Of a DNA stretch of 64,000 bases, positions 34,730-43,848 are shown piece after piece (positions within the stretch are counted from its first letter, which is position 1; every line of letters starts with the position of its first letter). The notes below the pieces were generated by a model. The model saw only the letters and a list, made by a program, of their open reading frames with translations. It searched no databases and had not been told where the DNA came from. The DNA comes from Bacillota bacterium (GTDB taxonomy: Bacteria; Bacillota; Clostridia; Lachnospirales; Lachnospiraceae). Location of the stretch: positions 62,001 through 126,000 of the forward strand of contig JAEXNR010000032.1 in assembly GCA_023439505.1 (NCBI GenBank), read 5' to 3'. The translations under genes were made by a program, and so were the position numbers.

Positions 34730-37036
34730 ATGGTTAAATGTGGTGAATTTTTGAATGAGAAGGAATATTTATTAAATACGCCGAACATAAAACGGCCAAT
34801 GTTAAATTATTTCTGGAATCGTAATATTTTAGCGGGTGTGAATCAGACGGGCGGAGGAAACGGAGCCTATGGCAGACGGGCTTTAACCTATGTTGATGGT
34901 GAGGATAAGGGAAAGTGTTCGGTCATTCGGGACGGCAACCGATATTTCTATATCCAGGATGCTGAGACCGGAGAGACCTTTAATCCCGGCTGGTACCCAT
35001 CGAGGACCCCGGTGGAAGATTACAGATGCATTCATGGATTGGGATACTCCTTCATAGAAAGTAAACATGGTGGGATAAAAGCCGGTATCCGGGGGTTTGT
35101 AAATGAAGAGGATCCCTGCGAGATCTGGACGGTAACCATTACAAACATGACGAATCGGGTAAGAAAGATGAACGTATTTTCCTTTGCCGATTTCCAGCTG
35201 GAGGGATATGAACGATATAGTGATTACAATTCCTATGTCTATGCGGACTACGATCCTTCCAGGAATTTATTGTTTTTGTCCAATGATGCAATGGAAAAAC
35301 CCCATCCCTGGTATCATGCATTTATGGCGAGCAGTAAAAAGCCGGCGACATTTGATACATCAAGAGATCAGTTTTTGGGGGTATATGGCAATATACAGAT
35401 GCCGGATGCGGTGGCAGCCGGTGAATGCCGCAATAGTCTTGCTGCTTGTGAATGGATGGTAGGTGCAATGCAGCATGAATTTGTCATGGCAGCAAATTCA
35501 TCAGAAACATACTATATTCTGATTGGAAGTGCAGATCATAAGGATACCGCTATTTCCATAGCAGATAAGCTGCTGTTTTGTAAAGGTGCAATTGAAGCGG
35601 ATTTTCATGAACTGACGAAGATCAAGGAGAACTTAAGTGAAAGAATCCGGGTCGAGACACCGGATGATAAGATAAATCATTTTGCTAATTGCTGGTTGAA
35701 GCAGCAAATACAATTATGCGCCGAAATTGGCCGCGACGGATGCAAAGGTTTCCGGGATCAATTACAGGATGCCTGGGCAGTCGCCTCATTTAATCCAAAG
35801 CTGGCCAGGGCTAAAATAATTGAGACCTTGCGCTATGAATATTCGAATGGGAAATGTGAGCGGGGGTGGCTTCCTGTAACCCATCATATTTATTCTGATG
35901 CTCCGGTCTGGATTCCGTTAACCATCAATGCCTATATAAAAGAAACCGGGGATTCAAGCATATTGGAAGAGGTAGTTCCTTATCTGGATCAGGGTTGTGC
36001 TACAGTGCTGGAACACATGCTGGTTGCGCTGCGTCAAAGTGCACAGGATCTCGGAGAACATGGCCTGGTTCATGCATTGGAGGGAGACTGGAATGATTCC
36101 CTTAATATGATCGGCAACGGAGGAATCGGGGAAAGTGTCTGGACTTCCATAGCACTGGTATGGGCTTTGCAAGATATGGCGGAGTTGGCAAAAGAAATAT
36201 TAAACGATTCCCTTCTCGAGAAAGAAATGCTGGAAACACAAGAGAAGTTGTCAGCCTCCATCAACCGCTTTGCATGGGATGGTGACTGGTACCTGGCAGC
36301 ATATAATGATCAGGGAAGAAAGGTTGGTTCCCGGGAAGAACAGGAAGGTCGGATCTATCTGAATTCACAGACCTGGGCGATCCTGGCCAATGTTGCACGG
36401 GGGGATAGAAAGGAAAAATGTCTTGCGGCACTGGATACCCTGCTGGACTCGGAATATGGACCGCTAACCCTCTATCCTACGTATACGAAGTTTAATCCAC
36501 AGATTGGACGATTAACAAGTTTTGTCCCGGGGATCTGGGAAAATGGAACCCCTTATTGTCATGGAGGTACGTTTAAGATTGTGGCAGATTGTATGAGCGG
36601 CCGTGGAGATCACGCATATGAATCCATGCGAAAGATTCTGCCGGATAGTGAGTGGAATCCTTCTGAGGCATCAGGATGTGAACCTTATGCGCTAACCAAT
36701 ATGTATTTCGGGCCGGATAATAAACGAAAGGGAGAAACGCTATTCGGCTGGGTGACAGGCACGGCAGGATGGATGTTTCGTGCAATAACCCAATATATGT
36801 TAGGCTTTTATCCCGGACATGGCACCATCCGGATTGATCCATGTATTCCGTCCTCCTGGAAAGAGTGCAGTATGAAGAGGGAATTCAGGGGTGATTTATT
36901 TACCATACGGATTCAAAATCCTGAAGGAAGAAACAAAGGGGTAAAGGAATTATTATTGGATGGCAACAAGTTATCCGGTAATGAATTTCCGGTTCCGGGT
37001 GACGGGAGGGAACATGAAGTCATCATTGTTATATAA
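34730..37036 (+). CDS. Glycoside phosphorylase, family GH94
   Basis: GH94 enzymes split beta-glucosidic or related disaccharides with phosphate, giving a sugar 1-phosphate without spending ATP. The 768-residue protein has the N-terminal beta-sandwich and the (alpha/alpha)6 catalytic domain with the general acid Asp in GFRDQLQDAWA (near residue 342), the EGDWNDSLNMIG block and a late NGTPYCHGGTFK and PSEASGCEPYALTN. Length is somewhat shorter than cellobiose phosphorylase (about 810). Beside an LplABC importer it would process the incoming oligosaccharide in the cytoplasm. The exact linkage specificity cannot be assigned by reading. Confidence 0.88.
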   Translation: MVKCGEFLNEKEYLLNTPNIKRPMLNYFWNRNILAGVNQTGGGNGAYGRRALTYVDGEDKGKCSVIRDGNRYFYIQDAETGETFNPGWYPSRTPVEDYRCIHGLGYSFIESKHGGIKAGIRGFVNEEDPCEIWTVTITNMTNRVRKMNVFSFADFQLEGYERYSDYNSYVYADYDPSRNLLFLSNDAMEKPHPWYHAFMASSKKPATFDTSRDQFLGVYGNIQMPDAVAAGECRNSLAACEWMVGAMQHEFVMAANSSETYYILIGSADHKDTAISIADKLLFCKGAIEADFHELTKIKENLSERIRVETPDDKINHFANCWLKQQIQLCAEIGRDGCKGFRDQLQDAWAVASFNPKLARAKIIETLRYEYSNGKCERGWLPVTHHIYSDAPVWIPLTINAYIKETGDSSILEEVVPYLDQGCATVLEHMLVALRQSAQDLGEHGLVHALEGDWNDSLNMIGNGGIGESVWTSIALVWALQDMAELAKEILNDSLLEKEMLETQEKLSASINRFAWDGDWYLAAYNDQGRKVGSREEQEGRIYLNSQTWAILANVARGDRKEKCLAALDTLLDSEYGPLTLYPTYTKFNPQIGRLTSFVPGIWENGTPYCHGGTFKIVADCMSGRGDHAYESMRKILPDSEWNPSEASGCEPYALTNMYFGPDNKRKGETLFGWVTGTAGWMFRAITQYMLGFYPGHGTIRIDPCIPSSWKECSMKREFRGDLFTIRIQNPEGRNKGVKELLLDGNKLSGNEFPVPGDGREHEVIIVI

Positions 37037-37095
37037 TATCGTAAATGGCGGCGGTGATGAGAAGAAAGCGGATGTTGGGAAAATGGAGCAAATCA

Positions 37096-39408
37096 ATGAT
37101 TACATTAGAAGACAGTCGGTACAGCGTGGTAATAAAAGAGGGGATTATTCGTAAATTCATGGATTTAAAGGGGCGGGATACAAATCTGGCAGATGCCAAG
37201 GGAAACTTTGGCGCCGTTAATTATACACTTTTGTCAGAGACTATCAAGGATCAGCCCGTGAAAGAGAAATTCTGCCAATATGAGCCCCGATACAGCAAAT
37301 ATAATTTGGTAGAAAAAAATAATCTGCAAGTAGTATGTCATGACACCGACAATGGAATCAGGACCACATATGAATTGAAACAGGGGCTGATCCTGAGAGC
37401 AGAGACATCAAATGCAGCAATATCCGAGTTTGGTATGACCCTTGATCTGAATTTTATGGGGAAAAAAGAAGGCACCTGGAAAAATCAAATCCTGCCGACC
37501 TCTCCCTATACTTCGGAGGATGGAAAGTATATGTATTGCATGATGGCCATACCGGATGGCAGATTTCTTGTGGCGGCGGCAAAAAGCGAGTGCGATGGAT
37601 GGAAAATCAAGTATTCTCCATTTTCCTGGGCTCATTACATCAGAAAGTTCTATTTTCTTGCATCCTTTGACAAAATCTATGAGGGAAGCTTCAGAAAATC
37701 GATTGAAATTGAGTTGAGAATTACGGACAGTATCGAGCAGGCTTATGGCGTAATTCATGAGATTTATAACGTCCCTTACTGCAGACCTTTGATCAGCGGC
37801 AATTTTAACGGCCAGGCACTGATTTTATGCTCGAAGGATACAAAGCAAATTGAAATACGCAATTCCATGGGAAAGGAGACCATAAGCTATCCTGATGCAG
37901 AGGGGCTGGCGACTGTGAATTTGCAGGAATACGGTCTCTATACGGTTACCCCATATGGAATGGCGGGGAAGGGAATGAATACCACAATCTGGAATGGCAA
38001 CAGGATGCAGGAGCTCTTTGATAAGAGCTGCGAGACCATCAGGAAGCCATATCATTGTGATGATAATCTGTGTGAAGGTGGTTGTTTCCTTTGGGCAGAG
38101 ATACTGAATATGCTGGAAAATAAGACGCGAAGGTATGATGATACGGTAAGAGAAGAGCTGGCAATTATTATGGCAGGGCATGGTGAGTATGTGGACAGGA
38201 AAACGATTCTTCCTTTCCCCAGAGATCCATATAAGGCATACCATATCGCCGGATCTGATCGGATTCAGGAGCAATTCTTTGCAAGTTCGATTTTGATGCA
38301 TGCATATCAGTTATATGGAGAAGATGGAATTCTGGAATATGCCGTAGCCTCTTTACTGGAGCTGATCAGAAACTGGATGAAGCCCGGGGGCATGATATGG
38401 AACGGAGTAGATTATACGTCTGTCTGCGCTCCTGTAATTGCGATAGTGGATATGTCGAATACCCTGACAGAGAGGAAGGACAGAAGGGCAGAGGTGTTTC
38501 GGGATGCGGCAATAAGAATAGCAGAGTATCTTCTTCAAAGGGGATTCGAATTCCCGACTGAGGGAATTGTAAGTGAAGAAGCCCAGCCGGAGATGGAAGA
38601 GGGATCCATTGCATGTACAGCACTTTCTGTATTATATGTTTGTGCAAATTTACAGTTTGATGAACGATACATAGAATTTGCAAAAAGAATTCTGGACTTA
38701 CATGAAGTATGGGTAATTCAGTCTGCGGATGCAAGAATGTATCAATCCTCCTTCCGTTGGTGGGAAACGATCTGGGAGGGAGATGGAGAGGGACCGGCAA
38801 TCTGTGCAGGTCATGCATGGACAATCTGGGGGGCAGAGGCATTATATTATTACGGAATACTAACCGGGGACGAGGAAAGTCTGATAAAATCCTGGAATGG
38901 ATATATAACAAATTTTTCAAAGACGCAAAGAGATGGAACCATGTATTCCTGCTATGAGGTTGATTATATCCGGGGAGGCGGCTGTGCTGAAGTCAAAGAC
39001 AACCTAAAGCAGCTACACAAGCAAGTGGACAAAAATCCAGCATTTACAATTGCACACAGTTATCCTCAACAGGATGACCGCTCTCTTTCAAGATATGTAT
39101 GGATCAGAAATCAGTCCACCTGGCTGCACACCTGTGCAATCGTGAAGAAGGGAAATCATATGATAGGGATTCACGTATGCAAAGAAAACGATGCGTGGGT
39201 CCTGGAAGAGAAAATCAACTGTATATTTCTTGGAAAGATACAGGAGAAGCTTAAGATCTGCTGCAATCGCAGTATCACAATTATCTCCCTAAACAGCCTT
39301 CAAATTCTGAAGGGAGAGTGTGCCGGCGTTCTTAAAAGCAATTATTATGTTATGCCGTCTGAGGGGTCAATCGTGCTTCGACAGATCGAAGAGAAGATCA
39401 GGGATTAG
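37096..39408 (+). CDS. Large protein of unrecognised family, possibly a six-hairpin glycosidase
   Basis: About 770 residues with no signal peptide and no family I can name. Residues 1-230 look beta-rich. The C-terminal two thirds show repeated helical segments with Trp and Gly-rich loops (MKPGGMIWNGVDYTS, SSFRWWETIWEGDGEGP, AGHAWTIWGAEALYYYG) as in (alpha/alpha)6-barrel glycosidases and lyases. The start is the ATG of MITLEDSRYSV behind TGGAGCAAATCA. It follows the GH94 gene by 60 bases and precedes a terminator, so it is co-expressed with the phosphorylase. A cytoplasmic role in releasing or modifying the phosphorylase substrate is a guess from context. Confidence 0.75.
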   Translation: MITLEDSRYSVVIKEGIIRKFMDLKGRDTNLADAKGNFGAVNYTLLSETIKDQPVKEKFCQYEPRYSKYNLVEKNNLQVVCHDTDNGIRTTYELKQGLILRAETSNAAISEFGMTLDLNFMGKKEGTWKNQILPTSPYTSEDGKYMYCMMAIPDGRFLVAAAKSECDGWKIKYSPFSWAHYIRKFYFLASFDKIYEGSFRKSIEIELRITDSIEQAYGVIHEIYNVPYCRPLISGNFNGQALILCSKDTKQIEIRNSMGKETISYPDAEGLATVNLQEYGLYTVTPYGMAGKGMNTTIWNGNRMQELFDKSCETIRKPYHCDDNLCEGGCFLWAEILNMLENKTRRYDDTVREELAIIMAGHGEYVDRKTILPFPRDPYKAYHIAGSDRIQEQFFASSILMHAYQLYGEDGILEYAVASLLELIRNWMKPGGMIWNGVDYTSVCAPVIAIVDMSNTLTERKDRRAEVFRDAAIRIAEYLLQRGFEFPTEGIVSEEAQPEMEEGSIACTALSVLYVCANLQFDERYIEFAKRILDLHEVWVIQSADARMYQSSFRWWETIWEGDGEGPAICAGHAWTIWGAEALYYYGILTGDEESLIKSWNGYITNFSKTQRDGTMYSCYEVDYIRGGGCAEVKDNLKQLHKQVDKNPAFTIAHSYPQQDDRSLSRYVWIRNQSTWLHTCAIVKKGNHMIGIHVCKENDAWVLEEKINCIFLGKIQEKLKICCNRSITIISLNSLQILKGECAGVLKSNYYVMPSEGSIVLRQIEEKIRD

Positions 39409-39419
39409 GAGGATAGTAA

Positions 39420-39458
39420 TACCGCTTATCTTATCGAAAGGATGGGCGGTAATTTTTA
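39420..39458 (+). terminator. Intrinsic terminator after the GH94 operon
   Basis: TACCGC pairs with GCGGTA, with an inner ATC/GAT pairing, followed by ATTTTTAT. It lies 12 bases after the stop of the large protein. Confidence 0.65.
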
Positions 39459-39658
39459 TGTTCTGTTTTTAGATGGGAATAATAACATTACTGTGAAAGT
39501 CATTGGCAGGAATACGGATAGAAGCGAGACTTGCGGATAAACAGATAATTAAATAAATATTCACATATGGTAATATTAGTAGACAACATATTGAAAGTTT
39601 GGTAACTTAATTATATGGAAACCAGTCATTTAATAGAGCACACAAAAGGGGGATTTCT

Positions 39659-40555
39659 ATGCCTATTAAAGCGAAATATACCGACTCAGCCAGATATAAA
39701 TGTTTGGAATATCGAAAAAAAGGATCCTTTGACTTATACCTATGTTACTGCGGATCTCATATATGCGGTTCAGGACATGCTTATGGTCCTGAGATACGAA
39801 CGGAATATTTAGTTCATATCGTTTTGAGTGGGGAAGGCTATTATCTGGTAGATGGAAAGACCTATGAGATTGGACCCAATATGGCATTCCTGATCTACCC
39901 GGGTGTTAGTACCTATTATTATGCCAGTGAAGAGAACCCCTGGACTTATATCTGGGTTGGTTTCAATGGGATTAAAGCGGAAGCATCTTTAAAACATGCC
40001 CATTTTACCAAAGAAAACCCCGTTGTTAAAATTCAGAATGTAGAGCCCTTTATTAATTCGATTAACGGAATGCAGACTTATCGTCATCTGACATACGCCA
40101 ATGATTTGGCCAGAGAAGGCTATTTATATCAGTTTGTATCCTCACTCATTCAGGATAGACAAAGTCAGAATAACATTGAGGAAGTGCATGATTATTCCTA
40201 TCAGGTATATGTTGATCATGCCCTGGAATATATTGAACATAATTTCTACAAAAACATCAAGGTTCAGGGGATAGCGGATTATATAGGAATTAATCGCTCC
40301 TATCTGACAAACTGTTTTAAGAATTCACTTAATTTGTCCCCGCAAGAGTATATTCAAAATTACAGAATGAACCAGGCGGGTATTTTACTGATGGAAACCA
40401 ATTTACCGATTAGTGAAATCGCAACGAAAGTTGGTTATGATGATGCTTTTAATTTCTCAAAAATCTTCAAGAAAACCTATGGCATAAATCCCACCAGCTA
40501 CAGAAATTCGCCAGAAGTACTGGAATTCTCGGACAGGGACATTCATTTAAAATAA
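39659..40555 (+). CDS. AraC-family regulator with cupin sensor domain
   Basis: A 298-residue regulator with an N-terminal cupin (AraC_binding) domain (HIVLSGEGYYLVDGKTYEIG, residues 55-80) and a C-terminal AraC helix-turn-helix pair (IKVQGIADYIGINRSYLTNC, then SEIATKVGYDDAFNFSKIF). This is the MsmR/RafR-like architecture that binds a sugar in the cupin. AAGGGGG ribosome binding site. It lies between the GH94 locus and the phosphotransferase operon and could serve either. The 250-base gap upstream is occupied only by the terminator. Confidence 0.9.
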   Translation: MPIKAKYTDSARYKCLEYRKKGSFDLYLCYCGSHICGSGHAYGPEIRTEYLVHIVLSGEGYYLVDGKTYEIGPNMAFLIYPGVSTYYYASEENPWTYIWVGFNGIKAEASLKHAHFTKENPVVKIQNVEPFINSINGMQTYRHLTYANDLAREGYLYQFVSSLIQDRQSQNNIEEVHDYSYQVYVDHALEYIEHNFYKNIKVQGIADYIGINRSYLTNCFKNSLNLSPQEYIQNYRMNQAGILLMETNLPISEIATKVGYDDAFNFSKIFKKTYGINPTSYRNSPEVLEFSDRDIHLK

Positions 40556-40955
40556 AAGACAGCTTATCGGTGGATTGGCGTTATTGTTCTTACCACTCAC
40601 TTTTATTGAACTTAGCGCAGATAGCTTTATACCAATCAACTCCGGATAATATCGGGCATTCCTAACCCATCCTCACAACTATCGACTACGCATATAACAC
40701 ATAAAAAGAGCATCAGCTTTCGGGCAGATGCTCTTAATCTTTTTACAGCGGATAGACGGAAAAGTCTTGCCATAAAGCTTGGCAAGGTTATGTTTTGAAA
40801 CGCTGCGTATTTTTGATAGCTGTTAATGATAAGGGTATAATTTCTTTCCGTTTTTTTTCTGTAAACTAAACTTTTCATAAATAATTAACTATGATACGAT
40901 TTTATCATCACAATTGTGTAGTTTTACTAAAAAAATTAACGAAGTGGAGGAAAAA
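40556..40955. other. Intergenic region before the phosphotransferase operon
   Basis: A 400-base gap. It holds one hairpin (listed separately). I see no convincing gene in it; an 80-codon minus-strand frame crosses the hairpin and has no ribosome binding site. The last 70 bases are AT-rich and should contain the operon promoter, but I cannot place -35 and -10 boxes with proper spacing. Confidence 0.4.
40706..40745 (+). terminator. Hairpin terminator, possibly bidirectional
   Basis: AAGAGCATC pairs with GATGCTCTT around a 12-base loop. T-rich tails lie on both sides (AATCTTTTT on the plus strand, TTTTTAT on the minus strand). It probably ends the AraC-regulator transcript. Confidence 0.6.
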
Positions 40956-41921
40956 ATGTTGGAAGATAACAAAATATTGTTTTTGGATATACCAGCGGGC
41001 CCGGCGATTTGGGGTGACGGTTCAATATTGAAGCGATATCCGGCTCCTGTGGATGAGCGTTTTGATAAAAATACGATTTCATCGTTGTTGGCATTTTCGG
41101 GACATCCATATATATCCAATACGATAAAAAACGGGAGCCACGCCGGAAAAAATTTGCACGATCTTTATCATATTGAGCCGGATCTATTCGGAGGTGAAAA
41201 GGAACGCAGATGGGAGATCGTTCCTATACAAATGGCGGTTTGCCATGCTTGTGAAGATTTGAGTATTCAGGTCCATCCCCGGGAAGAGTATGCCATGAAG
41301 TATGAAAATTCCCATGGAAAGTCAGAATGCTGGTATATTGTAGATGTTGATCAGGAGCCTTCAAGTGTGGTACTTGGTCACAATGCAAAATCTATGGAAG
41401 AGTTGGAGGATTACATCAAAAGAGAAGCTTACACTGAACTGGTAAAGGAAAAGCCAATCCATAAGGGATCGTTTTTCAACCTGAAAGCTGGTACGCTTCA
41501 TGCCCTGAAGAAGGGAACAACGTTCATAGAGGTATGTACATCCTGCCTTTTAACCTACCGTTTTTTTGATTATCACAGACTTGACAGAGATGGGAAGGAA
41601 AGAGAAATTCATTTGGAAAAAGCGAAAGCTAATATTCTGATACCCTATGAGGAAATGACCTATCATATCATGGACTCTTATTATGGAGGAGTTCATGAGA
41701 AAGAACTCACGGACAATCCGAATTTTTCCGTAAGAATTCTGGATGTAAACGGGAAGGGCAATGTTTTGAAGAAAAAGCCGTATTATGCATGTTTTGTTAT
41801 TGAAGGACAAGGATACATTAATGAATTTGAGTTAAAATCCGGAGATAATTTCATGATAACCAGTAATTTGCAGGAGTTTTCGTTAGATGGGAATATGAAG
41901 ATTCTTGCAGCGCATGGCTGA
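40956..41921 (+). CDS. manA: Mannose-6-phosphate isomerase, class I
   Basis: Interconverts mannose 6-phosphate and fructose 6-phosphate with a zinc ion. The 321-residue protein is the short Bacillus-type class I form. Zinc-ligand blocks are visible: LSIQVHP (Gln and His), KSECWYIVD (Glu) and KAGTLHALKKG (His). The ATG behind GTGGAGGAAAAA is chosen; an in-frame ATG 42 bases upstream has no site. It is the first gene of the phosphotransferase operon and a second, larger homologue is encoded 2 kb downstream. Confidence 0.92.
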   Translation: MLEDNKILFLDIPAGPAIWGDGSILKRYPAPVDERFDKNTISSLLAFSGHPYISNTIKNGSHAGKNLHDLYHIEPDLFGGEKERRWEIVPIQMAVCHACEDLSIQVHPREEYAMKYENSHGKSECWYIVDVDQEPSSVVLGHNAKSMEELEDYIKREAYTELVKEKPIHKGSFFNLKAGTLHALKKGTTFIEVCTSCLLTYRFFDYHRLDRDGKEREIHLEKAKANILIPYEEMTYHIMDSYYGGVHEKELTDNPNFSVRILDVNGKGNVLKKKPYYACFVIEGQGYINEFELKSGDNFMITSNLQEFSLDGNMKILAAHG

Positions 41922-42043
41922 TGTTCCTTAAATGGAGGAAATATTAATTCACACGTTGAATTTATGCGTGCAAACAAGCAGCACGCATGGGCGGCAACAT
42001 GAGATTTTGGATAATATCACAATATGACGAAAGGTGAGAATTT

Positions 42044-42343
42044 ATGGAGAAGGCAAAAAAATTTATTTTTGTATGCTGTGGGGCAGGAAAATTGACATCA
42101 TACATGGCAGCGGAGGGAATTAGTGCGGGTTTAAAAAAGCGTGGTATCAAAGACGTTGATGTCAGGCATGGAATGATAGGAGAAATTCCACGTTATGAGG
42201 ATCATATTGATGTATTGGTTTGTTCTACGAATTATACTTCCAAACACAAGTTTCCTGTATTAAACGGGCTTCCCTTTGTTGTCCAGGATGAGGAAGGTAA
42301 AACGAAAGTGATAGAAGAACTCATTGAAATCTTGAAAGGCTGA
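42044..42343 (+). CDS. PTS galactitol-type IIB component
   Basis: A 99-residue cytoplasmic phosphocarrier of the GatB/SgcB class. The active-site loop is FVCCGAGKLTSYMA, in which the phosphorylated Cys should be Cys12. The preceding Cys11 is an extra Cys next to it. It receives phosphate from the IIA component and passes it to the sugar bound by IIC. AAGGTGAG ribosome binding site. It is encoded 112 bases before the IIC gene. Confidence 0.9.
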   Translation: MEKAKKFIFVCCGAGKLTSYMAAEGISAGLKKRGIKDVDVRHGMIGEIPRYEDHIDVLVCSTNYTSKHKFPVLNGLPFVVQDEEGKTKVIEELIEILKG

Positions 42344-42455
42344 TATGCATTTGATTTATTAATATACTGAGTATTTGCGATACTTCTATTGTGGATACTG
42401 GTTTAGAAAAAATAAAAGTTAGGGTGCATAAACGCCCTTCGGAAAAGAGGATAAA

Positions 42456-43733
42456 ATGGGATATGTTAATTCGGCTGTCATTTGGATTTTGACTTTACCT
42501 GGCCCGGTTTTCGTTGCACTTATCATGGGATGTATTTGCCTGATTTTTGGCGGTGGTATCAAAAATGCGTTAAGAAGTGCCTGCCTTTTTGCAATTGGCT
42601 TAGTCGGAGTTAATCTGGTCATGAACTATTGTATTGGTGAAATGCAGAATATAGCAACAGCTATTTCAAAAAGATTGGGAATTTCATTATCCGTAGTTGA
42701 TGCGGGTTATGGGGTAGGCGGTGGATTGATGATCTATCCGGGGTTTCTTTTTGGTTTAATTGGAATTCTGGTCATCAATGCAATATTTATATTGCTCAAG
42801 TGGACAAATACCATGTGGACGGATATTCATAACATCTGGCACGGCGTCATCATTGGTGCCTTCATATGGGCACAGACAGGTAACTTGGCCTTAAGTATCG
42901 TAATTTCGTTGGTTATGTTAGTGCTGATGATGAAGCTGGCTGATTGGACAGCTCCAAAGTTCCAGGAATTTAACAATATGCAGGGTGTCGCTGTTGTTGC
43001 AACTTCCGCAACGATACCGGCTATATTTGCAATGCTGGTAATGAAGGTGATCAACAGAGTTCCGTTTCTTAAGAAAATTAATGCCACCCCCGATAGCATC
43101 AAGAATCGATTCGGTATCTTCGGTGATGTTATGGTGTCCGGTATGGTCATTGGTATCATACTTGGAATATTGGGAGGATATCCGGTAGCGGGGGTACTTT
43201 CCCTGGGAGTTGTTATGTCTGCAACCATGACTTTATTCCCTAAAATGGCGGCACTGCTTTGTGAGGGAATTGTCCCATTATCAATGACGATCACTACGTT
43301 CATGAAGAAACGCTTTAAAGGCAGAAAGTTAAATGTGGCTTGTGATCCGGCGATTCTGCTTGGTGACCCCTCGGTTATGGCGTCTTTTATCGTTATGGTA
43401 CCCATATCAATCATAATTTCATTTATTTTACCGGGAGTTGCTTTTATTCCGATTGCCAGTCTGGCAGGTATGCCTTATTGGATCGGTGGAGTGGCACCCT
43501 ATACCAAGGGTAATGTCGTACATAACATTATCATAATGACACTTTATGTTGCAATAGCAAGCCTGATCGCAAGTTCAATGGCAGATGTAATTACGCATTT
43601 TTGCGATCTTACGGGAATGATGACTGATGCAATCAAGGCAGGCACTAAGGTTACCTGTTGGGATGAAGGCTCGAACATCTTTGGATTTTTATTCAAGAAG
43701 CTGTTTGATATGCTGGGATTAAGTGTTATCTAA
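42456..43733 (+). CDS. PTS galactitol-type IIC permease
   Basis: A 425-residue membrane permease with about ten helices of the EIIC-GAT (GatC/SgcC) family, seen from VVDAGYGVGGGLMIYPGFL, ILLGDPSVMASFIVMVP and LAGMPYWIGGVAPYTKGNVV. It binds and translocates the sugar or sugar alcohol. A small hairpin (AGGGTG/CGCCCT) lies just before its AAGAGG ribosome binding site. The family imports galactitol, arabitol, tagatose-type or related substrates. The downstream enzymes point to a hexitol or mannose-type sugar. Confidence 0.93.
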   Translation: MGYVNSAVIWILTLPGPVFVALIMGCICLIFGGGIKNALRSACLFAIGLVGVNLVMNYCIGEMQNIATAISKRLGISLSVVDAGYGVGGGLMIYPGFLFGLIGILVINAIFILLKWTNTMWTDIHNIWHGVIIGAFIWAQTGNLALSIVISLVMLVLMMKLADWTAPKFQEFNNMQGVAVVATSATIPAIFAMLVMKVINRVPFLKKINATPDSIKNRFGIFGDVMVSGMVIGIILGILGGYPVAGVLSLGVVMSATMTLFPKMAALLCEGIVPLSMTITTFMKKRFKGRKLNVACDPAILLGDPSVMASFIVMVPISIIISFILPGVAFIPIASLAGMPYWIGGVAPYTKGNVVHNIIIMTLYVAIASLIASSMADVITHFCDLTGMMTDAIKAGTKVTCWDEGSNIFGFLFKKLFDMLGLSVI

Positions 43734-43755
43734 TTCAAAGCAATCGGATTAAGCC

Positions 43756-43792
43756 ATGAAATGATCCATAACCAGGTTATGGATCATTTCAT
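43756..43792. repeat. 17-bp perfect inverted repeat inside the phosphotransferase operon
   Basis: ATGAAATGATCCATAAC and its exact complement around a 3-base loop, between the IIC gene and the long isomerase gene. No T-run follows on either strand, so it is more likely an mRNA-stability or processing hairpin than a terminator. Confidence 0.6.
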
Positions 43793-43848
43793 AAAATCAG
43801 ACGATTGACAACTAAACCACAATTCAGAAGATTTGCGAGGTATTGAAA

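Noticed and set aside
38366..38920. Long minus-strand frame opposite the unrecognised 770-residue protein
   Set aside because: It has no ribosome binding site and Pro/His/Leu-rich content typical of antisense reading, and it lies wholly inside a well-supported gene.
40636..40878. 80-codon minus-strand frame in the gap before the phosphotransferase operon
   Set aside because: It crosses a terminator-like hairpin, lacks a ribosome binding site and resembles no protein I know.
42827..43414. 195-codon minus-strand frame opposite the IIC permease
   Set aside because: It is a shadow of the hydrophobic IIC gene, with no start signal and no recognisable domain.
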